Assembly: GCF_017848315.1 (NCBI RefSeq)
Contig: NZ_JAFKEC010000007.1
Span: 1-64,000 of the forward strand
Direction of reading: 5' to 3'
DNA from: Pseudomonas palmensis
GTDB lineage: Bacteria > Pseudomonadota > Gammaproteobacteria > Pseudomonadales > Pseudomonadaceae
Length of the DNA: 64,000 nucleotides
Shown here: positions 45,554-57,203 of the stretch, in pieces
Layout: each line of letters opens with the position of its first letter
How positions within the stretch are numbered: the first letter of the stretch is position 1
Notes under the pieces: generated by a model
Databases searched by the model: none
What the model was told of the DNA's origin: nothing
The model's input: the letters and a program-made list of their open reading frames with translations, nothing else
Translations under genes and position numbers: made by a program

Positions 45554-46027
45554 GTGCTGACTCATCTCGATTCCCAAGGTCGGGCCAACATGGTCGACGT
45601 CACCGACAAAGCCGTCACCTCGCGCGAGGCGGTGGCCGAAGCGCGGGTGCGCATGCTCCCGCAAACCTTGCAGATGATCGTGGCTGGCGGCCACCCCAAG
45701 GGCGACGTGTTTGCCGTGGCGCGCATTGCCGGCATCCAGGCGGCAAAGAAGACCAGCGATCTGATCCCGCTGTGCCACCCGTTGATGCTCACCAGCGTCA
45801 AGCTCGAGCTGACTGGCGAAGGCGACGACACGGTGCATATCGTGGCGCGCTGCAAGCTGGCCGGGCAGACCGGCGTCGAGATGGAGGCCCTGACGGCCGC
45901 CAGTGTGGCGGCGCTGACGATCTACGACATGTGCAAGGCGGTGGACCGGGGCATGACCATCCACAGCGTGCGTGTGCTGGAAAAACTGGGCGGCAAGAGC
46001 GGGCACTACCAGGTGGAGGCGCCATGA
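45554..46027 (+). CDS. moaC: Cyclic pyranopterin monophosphate synthase
   Basis: 157 residues from a GTG start with CAGGAG 7 bases upstream; the frame is open a little earlier, but [19 protein letters not shown] is the normal N terminus. The active-site motif [12 protein letters not shown] is present. It completes the first step of molybdenum cofactor synthesis after MoaA (not in this window). Overlaps moaD by 4 bases. Confidence 0.95.
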   Translation: MLTHLDSQGRANMVDVTDKAVTSREAVAEARVRMLPQTLQMIVAGGHPKGDVFAVARIAGIQAAKKTSDLIPLCHPLMLTSVKLELTGEGDDTVHIVARCKLAGQTGVEMEALTAASVAALTIYDMCKAVDRGMTIHSVRVLEKLGGKSGHYQVEAP

Positions 46028-46269
46028 ACATCGACGTGGTGTATTTCGCGCGGTATCGCGAGGCGCTGGACAGCGACGGCGAACGCCTCGACGGGCTGTT
46101 CGACAGCGTCGACGATGTGCGCAAGGCCCTGCTGGCACGCGGGGAGGGGTACGCGATGCTGGGCGAGCAGAACCTGATGTGCGCGCGCAACCAGGAGTTG
46201 TGCAGGCTCGAGGAGCCGGTGGCCGACGGCGACGAAGTAGCGTTCTTTCCGCCCGTGACCGGGGGCTGA
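46024..46269 (+). CDS. moaD: Molybdopterin synthase sulfur-carrier subunit
   Basis: 81 residues, ubiquitin-like beta-grasp protein ending in the essential Gly-Gly (FFPPVTGG). The C-terminal thiocarboxylate donates sulfur to the pterin. The ATG overlaps the moaC stop (ATGA); moaE starts 1 bp after its stop. Confidence 0.94.
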   Translation: MNIDVVYFARYREALDSDGERLDGLFDSVDDVRKALLARGEGYAMLGEQNLMCARNQELCRLEEPVADGDEVAFFPPVTGG

Positions 46270-46270
46270 G

Positions 46271-46717
46271 GTGGGCGTTCGAGTGCAGGCCGCCGCGTTC
46301 GACCCCGGCGCCGAGACCAATGCGATGCACGCGGCCAACGTCGGGGTGGGCGCGGTGGTGTCGTTTGTCGGCTATGTGCGCGACTTCAACGACGGTCGCG
46401 AGGTGGCGGGGATGTTCCTGGAGCATTACCCGGGCATGACCGAAAAGGCCCTGGCCAAGATCGTGCTGGAGGCCGAGCAGCGCTGGCCGTTGCTCAAGGT
46501 CGAGGTGCTGCACCGTATCGGCGCATTGCAGCCGGGCGAGCCGATCGTGTTCGTGGGGGTAGCCAGTGCGCACCGACAGGCGGCGTTCCAGGCGTGCGAC
46601 TTCGTGATGGACTATCTCAAGACCCGCGCGCCGTTCTGGAAGAAGGAGCAGACCGGCGAGGGGCCGCGCTGGGTCGAGGGGCGCCAGAGTGATGCGGACG
46701 CTGCGGGGCGTTGGTAG
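46271..46717 (+). CDS. moaE: Molybdopterin synthase catalytic subunit
   Basis: 148 residues from a GTG start. The pattern GAVVSFVGYVRDFNDGREV and the catalytic-lysine region RAPFWKKEQ match MoaE. With MoaD it adds two sulfurs to make molybdopterin. It is the last of the moaCDE operon; a REP-like arm follows at 46719. Confidence 0.94.
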   Translation: MGVRVQAAAFDPGAETNAMHAANVGVGAVVSFVGYVRDFNDGREVAGMFLEHYPGMTEKALAKIVLEAEQRWPLLKVEVLHRIGALQPGEPIVFVGVASAHRQAAFQACDFVMDYLKTRAPFWKKEQTGEGPRWVEGRQSDADAAGRW

Positions 46718-46718
46718 A

Positions 46719-46746
46719 CGCCCCGCCGGCAAGGCTGGCTCCTGCA
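46719..46746. repeat. Degenerate REP arm after moaE
   Basis: GCCGGCAAGGCTGGCTCCTG matches the GCCGGC-family REP arm with two or three changes. It is solo. Confidence 0.6.
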
Positions 46747-46780
46747 ACGGTGCGGTGCCGCGAATCGGTTGAAAATTAAT

Positions 46781-46821
46781 ACACAAAAGTCCAGTATGGA
46801 ATTATAAGTACAAAATAGTTC
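46781..46821 (+). promoter_or_regulatory. Candidate operator/promoter of the binding-protein gene
   Basis: An AT-rich block holds GTCCAGTATGGA and, at 46810-46821, ACAAAATAGTTC. The latter 12-mer is also found on the minus strand directly upstream of the ornithine-cyclodeaminase-like gene (49362-49373). The two genes flank the YheO-type regulator gene, so common regulation by it is plausible. Confidence 0.45.
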
Positions 46822-46894
46822 CAGGCTGCCTTGTGCCCGCCGCTTTTTCCTCTGTCTTGCAACACACCCCAACAACGAGCGAGAGAGACCGCTG

Positions 46895-47674
46895 ATGAAA
46901 ACCCCATCCCTGTTGGCTGCGCTGGCGTTGAGCCTGTTTGCCGCCGCCCCGTCGTTCGCCGCTGAAAAGACCCTGCGCATCGGTATCGAAGCTGCCTACC
47001 CACCGTTCGCGTTCAAGACCGCCGACGGCGCTATCAGTGGCTTCGACTACGACATCGGCAACGCCCTGTGCGCGCAGATGCAGGTCAAGTGCCAGTGGAC
47101 CGAACAGGAATACGACGGCCTGATCCCGTCGCTCAAGGTCAAGAAGATCGACGCCGCCCTGTCGTCGATCACCATCACCGAAGACCGCAAGAAGTCGGTG
47201 GACTTCACCCACAAGTACTACTTCACCTCCGCACGCCTGGCCATGAAGGTCGGCAGCCAGGTCGATGACGACTTCGCCAACCTCAAGGGCAAGCGCATCG
47301 GCGTGCAGCGCGCGACCACCACCGACCGCTATGTGACTGCGGAACTGGTGCCCAAGGGCATCGAGATCGTGCGCTACACCAGCAACGAGGAAATCTTCAT
47401 GGACCTGGTGGCCGGTCGCCTGGACGGTGTGTTCGCTGACACCATCCCGCTTGAACAGGGCTTCTTGGAGACGCCCAAGGGCCAGGGTTACGGGTTTGTC
47501 GGGCCAGAGCTGAAAGACCCCAAGTACGTGGGTGAGGGCGCCGGGATCGCGGTGCGCAAGGGCAACGCCGAACTGGTGGCCCAGTTGAACGCGGCCATCG
47601 ACGCCATTCGCGCCAATGGCGAGTACCAGAAGATCCAGGCCAAGTACTTCAAGTCCGACATCTACGGCGACTGA
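46895..47674 (+). CDS. Periplasmic amino-acid binding protein (ABC transporter, HisJ/ArgT family)
   Basis: 259 residues; signal peptide (cleavage near SFA-AE) then the type-2 solute-binding fold: [33 protein letters not shown] and GIAVRKGN. The family binds basic amino acids, ornithine or opines. No permease or ATPase gene is next to it. It is convergent with the YheO-type regulator gene and shares an upstream motif with the cyclodeaminase-like gene, so ornithine or a related cyclic amino acid is a reasonable ligand guess. Confidence 0.88.
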   Translation: MKTPSLLAALALSLFAAAPSFAAEKTLRIGIEAAYPPFAFKTADGAISGFDYDIGNALCAQMQVKCQWTEQEYDGLIPSLKVKKIDAALSSITITEDRKKSVDFTHKYYFTSARLAMKVGSQVDDDFANLKGKRIGVQRATTTDRYVTAELVPKGIEIVRYTSNEEIFMDLVAGRLDGVFADTIPLEQGFLETPKGQGYGFVGPELKDPKYVGEGAGIAVRKGNAELVAQLNAAIDAIRANGEYQKIQAKYFKSDIYGD

Positions 47675-47688
47675 CCGTCGCCTGCCCG

Positions 47689-47710
47689 AGGCCTGAGTTC
47701 GTTCAGGCCT
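47689..47710. terminator. Weak hairpin between convergent genes
   Basis: AGGCCTGA (47689-47696) pairs with TCAGGCCT (47703-47710) around a 6-base loop. It overlaps the stop codon of the regulator gene on the minus strand. There is no long T-run. Confidence 0.4.
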
Positions 47711-48329
47711 TGAGCTCCTTGAGGTGCTTGTACACCGTGGCCCGGCCCATGTTCAGCACGTTGGCCACGTAGTTGGCGGCGCTCTTGCCGCGAAACGCAC
47801 CCTCGGCGTGCAGGGCCAGCACCAGTTCGCGCTTGTGGTCGCGATTCAGGTTGCTCAGTGCCAGCTGGCGCTCGCGCAGCCAGCTGTTGAGAAACGTGTT
47901 GATGCGCTCCTGCCAGTCATCGCGAAACAGCGCGTCGGGCTGGGCGATCAGCCGGGTGGGCGAGAGAAACAGGTCCAGCGCCGCCTTGGCGTTTTCGAAC
48001 ATCGAGATGTTCAGGTTGATGCACAGCACGGCCTGCGGCTTGCCTTGGGCGTCGCGCAGCACGGTGCTGAGCGAGCGGATCTTCTGCCCGTCCCAATTGA
48101 GCTTTTCGTAGGGGCCGATGTTGGTTTCGTCGGTACCTGCCTCGAACATGTCTTCCAGGGCCGCATCGTCGCCGATCTCGCGCTTGGACAGGTTATTGGC
48201 GATGTAGTCGATCTTCTGGCTGCGCAGGTCGTGCAGCACCACCTCGGCGTGGGGGAAGAACAGCGTGGCGATGGCGTCGGCAATCGCGCGAAAGTTGCTC
48301 AGGGCGGGGTCGTGGGGCGGTATCGGCAT
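47703..48329 (-). CDS. YheO-type PAS/HTH transcriptional regulator
   Basis: 208 residues. The N-terminal YheO-like PAS_6 domain (LFFPHAEVVLHDLRSQKIDYIANNLSKREIG) runs to about residue 125; the C-terminal HTH includes KSAANYVANVLNMGRATVYKHLKELKA, a DNA-binding motif as in DauR/YheO. DauR-type proteins repress amino-acid catabolic genes. It sits between the binding protein and cyclodeaminase-like genes, which supports a role in their control. Confidence 0.85.
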   Translation of the reverse strand: MPIPPHDPALSNFRAIADAIATLFFPHAEVVLHDLRSQKIDYIANNLSKREIGDDAALEDMFEAGTDETNIGPYEKLNWDGQKIRSLSTVLRDAQGKPQAVLCINLNISMFENAKAALDLFLSPTRLIAQPDALFRDDWQERINTFLNSWLRERQLALSNLNRDHKRELVLALHAEGAFRGKSAANYVANVLNMGRATVYKHLKELKA

Positions 48330-48402
48330 GCAGGCGGGCTCCAGGCGGTGTCAGCGCCCTAGGCGAAGGGCGCTGGGAGTGTGCCGCAAACGCGGGCGGG
48401 CG

Positions 48403-49347
48403 TCACCCGTGCAGGCGGTACAGGGCGTTGGCCAGGGCGATGTCTTCCAGGCCCAGGCCGATGGAGCGGAAGAAGGCATGGCGCTGGTAGGTCGGGCGCG
48501 GCGCCTGCTCGCTGAGCAACTGGGCCAGGTCGCCGATGATGGCGTCGGCCTGCCAGCGGTGCTGCTCGCTGGCGATGCGCATCTCGCCGGCCGAGCCGGG
48601 TGTGGTCAGGCGGTAGTCGCAGTACACGTCCATGTCGGTCAGGCACTCGGGCGGCACTTCGTGGGCGCGTACCGCGTTGGTGCTGATCGAGGTGATCAGG
48701 GCCGGCTTGCTCAGCTGGCGCGGGTCGATCACAGGCTTTGCCGACGAGGTGCACAGCATGATCACGTCGGCGTCGTGCAGTGCTGATTGCAGGTCGTCCA
48801 CCAGGCTTAGGCGCGGGTCGAGTGCACCGAGGGCTTCGCGCTGCTCGGCGCTTTTATCCTTGAGGCCTGGCGAGTGCAGGCGGATGTCCTGCCAGTCGCG
48901 CACGCCGCGCACATAGTGCAGGTGGGCCTGGGCGATGGGGCCGCTGCCGATCACGGTCAGGCGCCTGGCGCTGGTGGGGGCCAGGGCGTCGACCGCGACG
49001 GCGGTGGTGGCAGCGGTGCGTGCGGTGGTCAGTTCGCCGGCGTCGCACAATAGCAGTGGCTGGCCGCTGTCCATGGACATCAGCAATGTCCAGGCGGTGA
49101 TCAGCGGCGCGCCTTCGCGCACGATGTAGGGCGAGGTCTTGACGCCGTAGACGCGGTCTTCGGCGAGCACCCCGCCGTAGTTGATGAAGTCGCCCCTGCC
49201 GGCCGGGAACTCCACCAGCTGTTGCGGCGGCTGCACGGCCTGGCCGGCGGCCAGGTCACGGAACAGCTTGCGCAGGATCTGCGGCACGTCCACCTGCGCG
49301 AGCAGTTGGCGGGCCAGGGGCTGGTCGATCACGCGTGGGGTAGACAT
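48403..49347 (-). CDS. Ornithine cyclodeaminase/mu-crystallin family protein
   Basis: 314 residues from MSTPRVIDQP (GGAG 6 bases upstream; earlier in-frame starts lack this). The Rossmann loop VIGSGPIAQAH near residue 135 and STNAVRAHEVP are family features. Members are NAD(P)-dependent ornithine cyclodeaminases or ketimine/pyrroline-2-carboxylate reductases. The context of a basic amino-acid binding protein and a YheO regulator fits amino-acid catabolism; the exact reaction is unresolved. Confidence 0.87.
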   Translation of the reverse strand: MSTPRVIDQPLARQLLAQVDVPQILRKLFRDLAAGQAVQPPQQLVEFPAGRGDFINYGGVLAEDRVYGVKTSPYIVREGAPLITAWTLLMSMDSGQPLLLCDAGELTTARTAATTAVAVDALAPTSARRLTVIGSGPIAQAHLHYVRGVRDWQDIRLHSPGLKDKSAEQREALGALDPRLSLVDDLQSALHDADVIMLCTSSAKPVIDPRQLSKPALITSISTNAVRAHEVPPECLTDMDVYCDYRLTTPGSAGEMRIASEQHRWQADAIIGDLAQLLSEQAPRPTYQRHAFFRSIGLGLEDIALANALYRLHG

Positions 49348-49361
49348 GCGGCGCTCCATTT

Positions 49362-49392
49362 GAACTATTTTGTCTATTATGGACAAATAGTT
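49362..49392. promoter_or_regulatory. Dyad upstream of the cyclodeaminase-like gene
   Basis: AACTATTT (49363-49370) and AAATAGTT (49385-49392) form an inverted repeat; with one bulged base the match extends inward to TTGTC/GGACAA. On the minus strand its promoter-proximal arm reads ACAAAATAGTTC, identical to the element upstream of the binding-protein gene. Confidence 0.5.
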
Positions 49393-49409
49393 TAATTGCG
49401 CCAACCCTA

Positions 49410-49475
49410 TCGCGGGTCGAGCCTGCCCCCCACAATCATTACTGTTGTCGCTGTGGGAGCGGGCTTGACCCGCGA
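49410..49475. repeat. REP pair (GGGTCAAGCCCGC family)
   Basis: A degenerate arm at 49410-49434 and an intact inverted arm at 49452-49475 form a REPIN between the cyclodeaminase-like promoter and the rhlB terminator. Confidence 0.8.
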
Positions 49476-49495
49476 TGAGCCAGCCCGGTCAACGC

Positions 49496-49527
49496 AAAAA
49501 AAACGCAGCCGGCGAGGGCTGCGTTTT
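49496..49527 (-). terminator. Rho-independent terminator of the rhlB-type gene
   Basis: On the minus strand AAAACGCAGCC pairs with GGCTGCGTTTT (49527-49517 with 49510-49500), 6-base loop, followed by a run of eight T. It starts 17 bp after the helicase stop codon. Confidence 0.9.
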
Positions 49528-49543
49528 CTGTCCATCAATCGAC

Positions 49544-51016
49544 TCAGTGATGCTTGCGCGCCACCGGCTTGAGCAGCTCGGTCGGCGGGGTCTCGCAACT
49601 GATCTTGCGCCCCAGCAATGCCTCGATACCCGGCAACTGGTACGAATCATCCTCACCGGCGAAGCTGATCGACACGCCACTGGTACCCGCACGGCCGGTA
49701 CGGCCGATACGGTGCACGTAGTCGTCCGGGTCTTCGGGCAGGGTGAAGTTGATCACGTGGCTGATGCCGTCGATGTGGATCCCGCGACCGGCCACATCGG
49801 TGGCCACCAGCACGGTGACCCGGCCTTCGCGGAAATTCTCCAGGGTCTTGATGCGCTTGTGCTGCGGCACATCGCCCGACAATTGCGCGGCATTCACGCC
49901 GTCACGCACCAGGCGCTCTTCGATACGGCGCACCTCGTCCTTGCGGTTGGCGAACACGATGACCCGCTCCCACTTGTTCTCGGTCACCAGGTTGTACAGC
50001 AGCTTGTACTTGTCGGCACCGGCTACCGCATACACATGCTGCTCGACGGTTTCGCTGGCAACGTTCTCCGGCTCGATCTCGACGATGGCCGGGTCGGTGG
50101 TCCACTGTTGCGCCAGGTTCATCACGTCTTCGGTGAAGGTGGCCGAGAACAGCAGCGTCTGGCGCTCGCTCTTGGGCGGGGTCTGGCGGATGATCTGGCG
50201 AACCTGCGGGATGAAGCCCATGTCGAGCATGCGGTCGGCTTCGTCCAGCACCAGCACCTCGACCATGTCCAGGTGCGCTTCGCCGCGCTGGTTGAAGTCC
50301 AGCAGGCGACCCGGGGTGGCCACCAGGATGTCGCAGTGGCGTGCCTCAAGGGCCTTGAGCTGCTTGTCGAAGTCCATGCCACCGACGAACGTCATCACGT
50401 TCAGGCCGGTGTACTTGGTCAGCTCGGCGGCGTCCTTGGCGATCTGCACCACCAGTTCGCGGGTAGGGGCAATGATCAGCGCCCGCGGCTCGCCCATGTA
50501 GCGCTCTTTGGGCGGCGGGGTCTGTTGCAGCTGGCTGATGATCGAGATCAGGAACGCGGCGGTCTTGCCGGTGCCGGTCTGGGCCCGGCCGATCGCATCC
50601 TTGCCACGCAGGGTGAAGCCCAGTACTTCGGCCTGGATCGGCGTGCAGTACGGGAAACCCAGGTCGTGGATGGCATGCATCAGCTCGGGCGAGAGCTTGA
50701 AGTCGTGGAAGCGGGTCTTGCCCTCTTGCGGTTCCACCACAAAGTCTTCCAGTTTCCAGGTGCTGGCCTGGGGTTTTGGCTTGCGCTCGCGGCGCGGCTT
50801 GGCCTCGACCGGTTTGCTCGCCGGTTGCTCCAGGGGTTTTTCCACCGGCTTTTCGGCGCGCGCTGGCGCGGCGGCTTCGGTCTGAGCCTTGAGCGGCGCG
50901 GCGGGAGCCGGGGCCTTGGGTGCTACGGGCGGCTGCACGGTAGCAACGCTTTCGGTGGCGAGTTGCTCAACCTCGCTCTTTCCGAACATCTTCTTGAGTG
51001 CTTTGAGCACGGTCAT
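49544..51016 (-). CDS. rhlB: DEAD-box ATP-dependent RNA helicase, RhlB type
   Basis: 490 residues. A low-complexity Ala/Pro/Lys-rich N-terminal extension (residues about 15-85) precedes the helicase core: [11 protein letters not shown] (motif I), PTRELVVQ (Ia), [11 protein letters not shown] (II), SATFT (III) and [10 protein letters not shown] (VI). RhlB partners the RNA degradosome in gammaproteobacteria. Proteins of this group in Pseudomonas are annotated as RhlB or RhlE-like, so the symbol is a best guess. Confidence 0.85.
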   Translation of the reverse strand: MTVLKALKKMFGKSEVEQLATESVATVQPPVAPKAPAPAAPLKAQTEAAAPARAEKPVEKPLEQPASKPVEAKPRRERKPKPQASTWKLEDFVVEPQEGKTRFHDFKLSPELMHAIHDLGFPYCTPIQAEVLGFTLRGKDAIGRAQTGTGKTAAFLISIISQLQQTPPPKERYMGEPRALIIAPTRELVVQIAKDAAELTKYTGLNVMTFVGGMDFDKQLKALEARHCDILVATPGRLLDFNQRGEAHLDMVEVLVLDEADRMLDMGFIPQVRQIIRQTPPKSERQTLLFSATFTEDVMNLAQQWTTDPAIVEIEPENVASETVEQHVYAVAGADKYKLLYNLVTENKWERVIVFANRKDEVRRIEERLVRDGVNAAQLSGDVPQHKRIKTLENFREGRVTVLVATDVAGRGIHIDGISHVINFTLPEDPDDYVHRIGRTGRAGTSGVSISFAGEDDSYQLPGIEALLGRKISCETPPTELLKPVARKHH

Positions 51017-51112
51017 CTCATCAATTGGTTAAGGAATGTACGCCGGCCAGTGTAATGCAAGATTCGGGCGCGGCGTAGTGGATTGCTCCGACAACTACAG
51101 GCAAGGCGTTTT

Positions 51113-51907
<795 letters not shown>

Positions 51908-51921
51908 TCAGGCCGGCGCGG

Positions 51922-53079
<1,158 letters not shown>

Positions 53080-53256
53080 GAGATGGATCCTGGGAGGTGG
53101 CCAGAGCCGATGCCGCAGTGGGGAGTAGATGAACGCGCGCGATCATACTGCGGCAAGGCCCGTGCAGGAACTGCTAAATCACGTCGAGCCATGACGGTCA
53201 TGGCGCCGCGCCCCCGGGCAGTTGCCGTCGGTTTCCCCAAAAACGGTCGACGGCTC

Positions 53257-53274
53257 ATAATGGCGGCCATTATA
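53257..53274. promoter_or_regulatory. Palindrome and -10-like elements in the algW/Nif3 divergent region
   Basis: ATAATGGC-G-GCCATTAT (53257-53273) is a perfect 8-bp dyad. Its right arm reads TATAAT on the minus strand (53274-53269), a consensus -10 for algW. The left side gives CATAAT on the plus strand. Both genes probably start from overlapping promoters here. Confidence 0.45.
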
Positions 53275-53319
53275 CGAGGCCTTGTGCCACGCTGAACCGC
53301 TGAATTGAGGAGTCTTTGC

Positions 53320-54078
53320 ATGGCTGTTGCCCTGAGCACCCTGGTCGAGGAAGCCGATCGCTACCTTGGCAGCGCAAAAATCCAGGACTACTGCCCCAAC
53401 GGCCTGCAGGTCGAGGGCAACCCGCAGGTGTCGCGCATCGTCACCGGCGTCACCGCCAGCCAGGCATTGCTGGACGCTGCGGTCGAGGCGGGCGCCGACC
53501 TGGTGCTGGTGCACCACGGCTACTTCTGGAAGGGTGAGAACCCCTGCATCACCGGCATGAAGCAGCGCCGCCTCAAGACCCTGCTCAAACACGACCTGAG
53601 CCTGCTGGCCTACCATCTGCCGCTGGACCTGCACCCCGAGGTGGGCAACAACGTGCAGCTGGCGCGCCAGCTGGACATCACCGTCGAGGGCCCGCTGGAC
53701 CCGGCCAACCCGCGGGTGGTGGGCCTGGTGGGCTCGCTGGCCGAACCGATGTCGGCGCGGGATTTCGCGCGCAAGGTCAGCGACGTGATGGGCCGCGAGC
53801 CGCTGCTGATCGAAGGCGACGAGGTCATTCGCCGGGTGGGCTGGTGCACCGGCGGCGGCCAGGGCTACATCGACCAGGCGATTGCCGCAGGGGTCGACCT
53901 GTACCTGAGCGGCGAGGCGTCGGAACAGACTTTCCACAGTGCTCGCGAGAACGGCATCAGCTTCATCGCCGCCGGCCACCACGCCACCGAGCGTTACGGG
54001 GTGCAGGCGCTGGGCGATTACCTGGCACGTCGATTCGCTCTGGAACACCTGTTCATCGACTGCCCGAACCCGATCTGA
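53320..54078 (+). CDS. Nif3-like dinuclear metal centre hexameric protein (YbgI family)
   Basis: 252 residues from MAVALSTLVEEADRYLG with GAGGAG 7 bases upstream. The metal-ligand segments LVLVHHGYFWKG (HH), HLPLDLHPEVGNN and SEQTFHSARENGISFIAAGHHATER match the family. The biochemical function is unsettled; proposed roles include GTP cyclohydrolase-like hydrolysis. It is divergent from algW. Confidence 0.92.
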   Translation: MAVALSTLVEEADRYLGSAKIQDYCPNGLQVEGNPQVSRIVTGVTASQALLDAAVEAGADLVLVHHGYFWKGENPCITGMKQRRLKTLLKHDLSLLAYHLPLDLHPEVGNNVQLARQLDITVEGPLDPANPRVVGLVGSLAEPMSARDFARKVSDVMGREPLLIEGDEVIRRVGWCTGGGQGYIDQAIAAGVDLYLSGEASEQTFHSARENGISFIAAGHHATERYGVQALGDYLARRFALEHLFIDCPNPI

Positions 54079-54214
54079 GGCTAAAACGCCAAGGCATATT
54101 CTTATACTGTTTCGTTCTAGTAGCCTGCCTAAATAGAATCGGGTGCTGTGATAAAGTGGCCCGCTCGAACACGGCCCGCTGGCCGTCCATAAGATTGATT
54201 TTCCGTGAGTAGCC

Positions 54215-55132
54215 ATGGTCGACAAGCTGACGCATTTGAAACAGTTGGAGGCGGAGAGCATCCACATCATTCGTGAGGTGGCCGCCGAGTTCGACAACCC
54301 GGTGATGCTGTACTCGATCGGCAAGGATTCGGCCGTGATGCTGCACCTGGCACGCAAGGCCTTCTTCCCGGGCAAGCTGCCGTTTCCGGTGATGCACGTC
54401 GACACCCAGTGGAAATTCCAGGAGATGTACAGCTTCCGCGACAAGATGGTCGAGGAAATGGGCCTGGAGCTGATCACCCACGTCAACCCCGATGGCGTTG
54501 CCCAGGGCATCAATCCGTTCACCCACGGCAGTGCCAAGCACACCGACATCATGAAGACCGAGGGCCTCAAGCAGGCGCTCGACAAGCACGGCTTCGACGC
54601 CGCCTTCGGTGGCGCGCGGCGCGACGAAGAGAAGTCGCGGGCCAAGGAGCGCGTGTACTCGTTCCGTGACAGCAAGCACCGCTGGGACCCGAAGAACCAG
54701 CGCCCAGAGCTGTGGAACGTGTACAACGGCAAGGTCAACAAGGGCGAGTCGATTCGCGTGTTCCCGCTGTCGAACTGGACCGAGCTGGATATCTGGCAGT
54801 ACATCTACCTCGAAGGCATCCCGATCGTGCCGCTGTACTTTGCAGCCGAGCGCGAAGTGATCGAGAAGAACGGCACCCTGATCATGATCGATGACGAGCG
54901 CATCCTGGAGCACCTCTCGGATGAAGAGAAGGCTCGCATCGTCAAGAAGAAAGTGCGTTTCCGTACCCTTGGCTGCTACCCGTTGACGGGCGCGGTGGAG
55001 TCGCAGGCCCAGAGCCTGACCGACATCATTCAGGAAATGCTCCTGACGCGCACTTCCGAGCGCCAGGGCCGCGTCATCGACCACGATGGCGCAGGTTCCA
55101 TGGAAGACAAGAAACGTCAGGGCTATTTCTAA
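54215..55132 (+). CDS. cysD: Sulfate adenylyltransferase subunit 2
   Basis: 305 residues. The PP-loop [10 protein letters not shown] near residue 32 binds [20 protein letters not shown] and the C-terminal RQGYF are standard. With CysN it makes adenosine 5'-phosphosulfate from sulfate and ATP. The 136-bp upstream region holds AT-rich promoter-like sequence. cysNC follows 14 bp downstream. Confidence 0.96.
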   Translation: MVDKLTHLKQLEAESIHIIREVAAEFDNPVMLYSIGKDSAVMLHLARKAFFPGKLPFPVMHVDTQWKFQEMYSFRDKMVEEMGLELITHVNPDGVAQGINPFTHGSAKHTDIMKTEGLKQALDKHGFDAAFGGARRDEEKSRAKERVYSFRDSKHRWDPKNQRPELWNVYNGKVNKGESIRVFPLSNWTELDIWQYIYLEGIPIVPLYFAAEREVIEKNGTLIMIDDERILEHLSDEEKARIVKKKVRFRTLGCYPLTGAVESQAQSLTDIIQEMLLTRTSERQGRVIDHDGAGSMEDKKRQGYF

Positions 55133-55146
55133 GTTAGGGTCAGACC

Positions 55147-57048
55147 ATGTCGCACCAATCCGAATTGATCAGCGAGGACATCCTCGCCTACCTGGCCCAG
55201 CACGAACGCAAGGAACTGCTGCGCTTCTTGACCTGCGGTAACGTCGACGACGGCAAGAGCACCCTGATCGGGCGCCTGCTGCACGACTCCAAGATGATCT
55301 ACGAAGACCATCTGGAAGCCATTACCCGCGATTCGAAGAAAGTCGGCACCACCGGTGACGACATCGACCTGGCATTGCTGGTCGACGGCCTGCAGGCCGA
55401 GCGCGAGCAGGGCATCACCATCGATGTGGCCTACCGCTATTTCTCCACGGCCAAGCGCAAGTTCATCATCGCCGATACCCCGGGCCACGAGCAGTACACC
55501 CGCAACATGGCCACCGGTGCGTCCACCTGCGACCTGGCGATCATCCTGGTGGACGCGCGCTACGGCGTGCAGACCCAGACCCGCCGGCACAGCTACATCG
55601 CTTCGCTGCTGGGCATCAAGCACATCGTCGTGGCCGTGAACAAGATGGACCTCAAGGGCTTCGACCAGGACGTGTTCGAAGGCATCAAGGCCGACTACCT
55701 GAAGTTTGCCGAAGCCATCAACATGACACCCAGCAGCCTGCACTTCGTGCCGATGTCGGCGCTCAAGGGCGACAACGTGGTCAACCGCAGCGAGCGTTCG
55801 CCGTGGTACACCGGCCCTGCGCTGATGGAAATCCTCGAAACCGTGGAAGTGGCGGCCGACCGCAACTTCACCGACCTGCGTTTTCCGGTGCAGTACGTCA
55901 ACCGTCCCAACCTGAACTTCCGTGGCTTTGCCGGCACCCTGGCCAGCGGCGTGGTACACAAGGGCGACGAGATCGTGGTGCTGCCGTCGGGCAAGAGCAG
56001 CCGCGTGAAGTCCATCGTCACCTACGAAGGTGAGCTGGAGCAGGCCGGCCCGGGCCAGGCCGTGACCCTGACCATGGAAGACGAGATCGACATCTCCCGT
56101 GGCGACCTGCTGGTGCATGCCGACAACGTCCCGCCGGTGACCGACCAGTTCGACGCCATGCTGGTGTGGATGGCCGAAGAGCCGATGCTGCCGGGCAAGA
56201 AATACGACATCAAGCGCGCCACCAGCTACGTGCCGGGCTCGATTGCCAGCATCGCCCACAAGGTCGATGTGAACACCCTGGAACAGGGTGCTGCGAGTGC
56301 GTTGCAGCTCAACGAGATCGGCAAGGTCAAGGTGAGCCTGGATGCTCCGATCGCGCTGGACGGCTACGACAGCAACCGCACCACCGGCGCGTTCATCATC
56401 ATCGACCGCCTGACCAACGGCACCGTGGGCGCGGGCATGATCATCGCGCCACCGGTACTGCCTCACGGCAGCACCGGCCAGCATGGCAGGCAGGCCCACG
56501 TGACCACCGAGGAGCGTGCCTTGCGCTTCGGCCAGCAGCCGGCCACCGTGCTGTTCAGCGGCCTGTCGGGCGCGGGCAAGAGCACCCTGGCGTATGCCGT
56601 TGAGCGCAAGCTGTTCGACATGGGCCGTGCGGTGTACGTGCTCGATGGGCAGAACCTGCGCCATGACCTGAACAAAGGCCTGCCGCAGGACCGTGCCGGG
56701 CGTACCGAGAACTGGCGTCGTGCTGCGCATGTGGCGCGTCAGTTCAACGAAGCGGGCTTGCTGACCCTGGCCGCGTTCGTGGCACCGGATGCCGAAGGCC
56801 GTGAACAGGCCAAGGCGCTGATCGGCAAGGAGCGCTTGCTGACCGTTTACGTCCAGGCTTCGCCGTTGGTGTGCCGTGAGCGTGATCCGCAGGGGCTGTA
56901 CGCGGCCGGTGGCGACAACATCCCGGGCGAGAGCTTCCCGTATGACGTGCCGCAGGATGCGGACCTGGTGATCGACACCCAGAGCGTTGGCGTGGAAGAG
57001 GGCGTCAAGCAGGTACTGGAACTGCTGCGCAAGCGTGGCGCGATCTAA
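55147..57048 (+). CDS. cysNC: Bifunctional sulfate adenylyltransferase subunit 1/adenylylsulfate kinase
   Basis: 633 residues. The N-terminal CysN GTPase has [18 protein letters not shown] (G1), DTPGHEQY (G3) and NKMDL (G4); beta-barrel domains follow to about residue 430. The C-terminal CysC kinase begins [12 protein letters not shown] near residue 473 and has the RDPQGLY segment. In the E. coli kinase a phosphorylated Ser sits in FISP; here the aligned stretch is FVAP, with Ala. The strong terminator at 57066 ends the cysD-cysNC unit. Confidence 0.95.
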   Translation: MSHQSELISEDILAYLAQHERKELLRFLTCGNVDDGKSTLIGRLLHDSKMIYEDHLEAITRDSKKVGTTGDDIDLALLVDGLQAEREQGITIDVAYRYFSTAKRKFIIADTPGHEQYTRNMATGASTCDLAIILVDARYGVQTQTRRHSYIASLLGIKHIVVAVNKMDLKGFDQDVFEGIKADYLKFAEAINMTPSSLHFVPMSALKGDNVVNRSERSPWYTGPALMEILETVEVAADRNFTDLRFPVQYVNRPNLNFRGFAGTLASGVVHKGDEIVVLPSGKSSRVKSIVTYEGELEQAGPGQAVTLTMEDEIDISRGDLLVHADNVPPVTDQFDAMLVWMAEEPMLPGKKYDIKRATSYVPGSIASIAHKVDVNTLEQGAASALQLNEIGKVKVSLDAPIALDGYDSNRTTGAFIIIDRLTNGTVGAGMIIAPPVLPHGSTGQHGRQAHVTTEERALRFGQQPATVLFSGLSGAGKSTLAYAVERKLFDMGRAVYVLDGQNLRHDLNKGLPQDRAGRTENWRRAAHVARQFNEAGLLTLAAFVAPDAEGREQAKALIGKERLLTVYVQASPLVCRERDPQGLYAAGGDNIPGESFPYDVPQDADLVIDTQSVGVEEGVKQVLELLRKRGAI

Positions 57049-57065
57049 GCGCTGCTGCTGAATGA

Positions 57066-57102
57066 AAAGCCCGCGATGGTGAAGGCCATCGCGGGCTTTT
57101 TT
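57066..57102 (+). terminator. Rho-independent terminator after cysNC
   Basis: AAAGCCCGCGATGG (57066-57079) pairs with its complement at 57086-57099 around a TGAAGG loop and runs into a T-tract to 57102. Confidence 0.93.
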
Positions 57103-57117
57103 GTGGCGGCTGGCCGC

Positions 57118-57182
57118 TTCGCCGGCAAGGCCGGCTCCTACGGTGAGCGCAAGGCCATGCAGGAGCAGGCCTTGCCGGGGAA
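57118..57182. repeat. REP pair (GCCGGC family) between cysNC and mdeR
   Basis: An intact arm at 57118-57141 and a degenerate inverted arm at about 57159-57182. It marks the left edge of the mde cluster; another copy of the arm at 61785 marks its right edge. Confidence 0.75.
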
Positions 57183-57203
57183 GTGCCCAGCGGACACGCC
57201 GCT

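Noticed and set aside
53179..54804. 541-codon minus-strand frame opposite the Nif3-type and cysD genes
   Set aside because: It covers two clear plus-strand genes and shows no recognisable motif.
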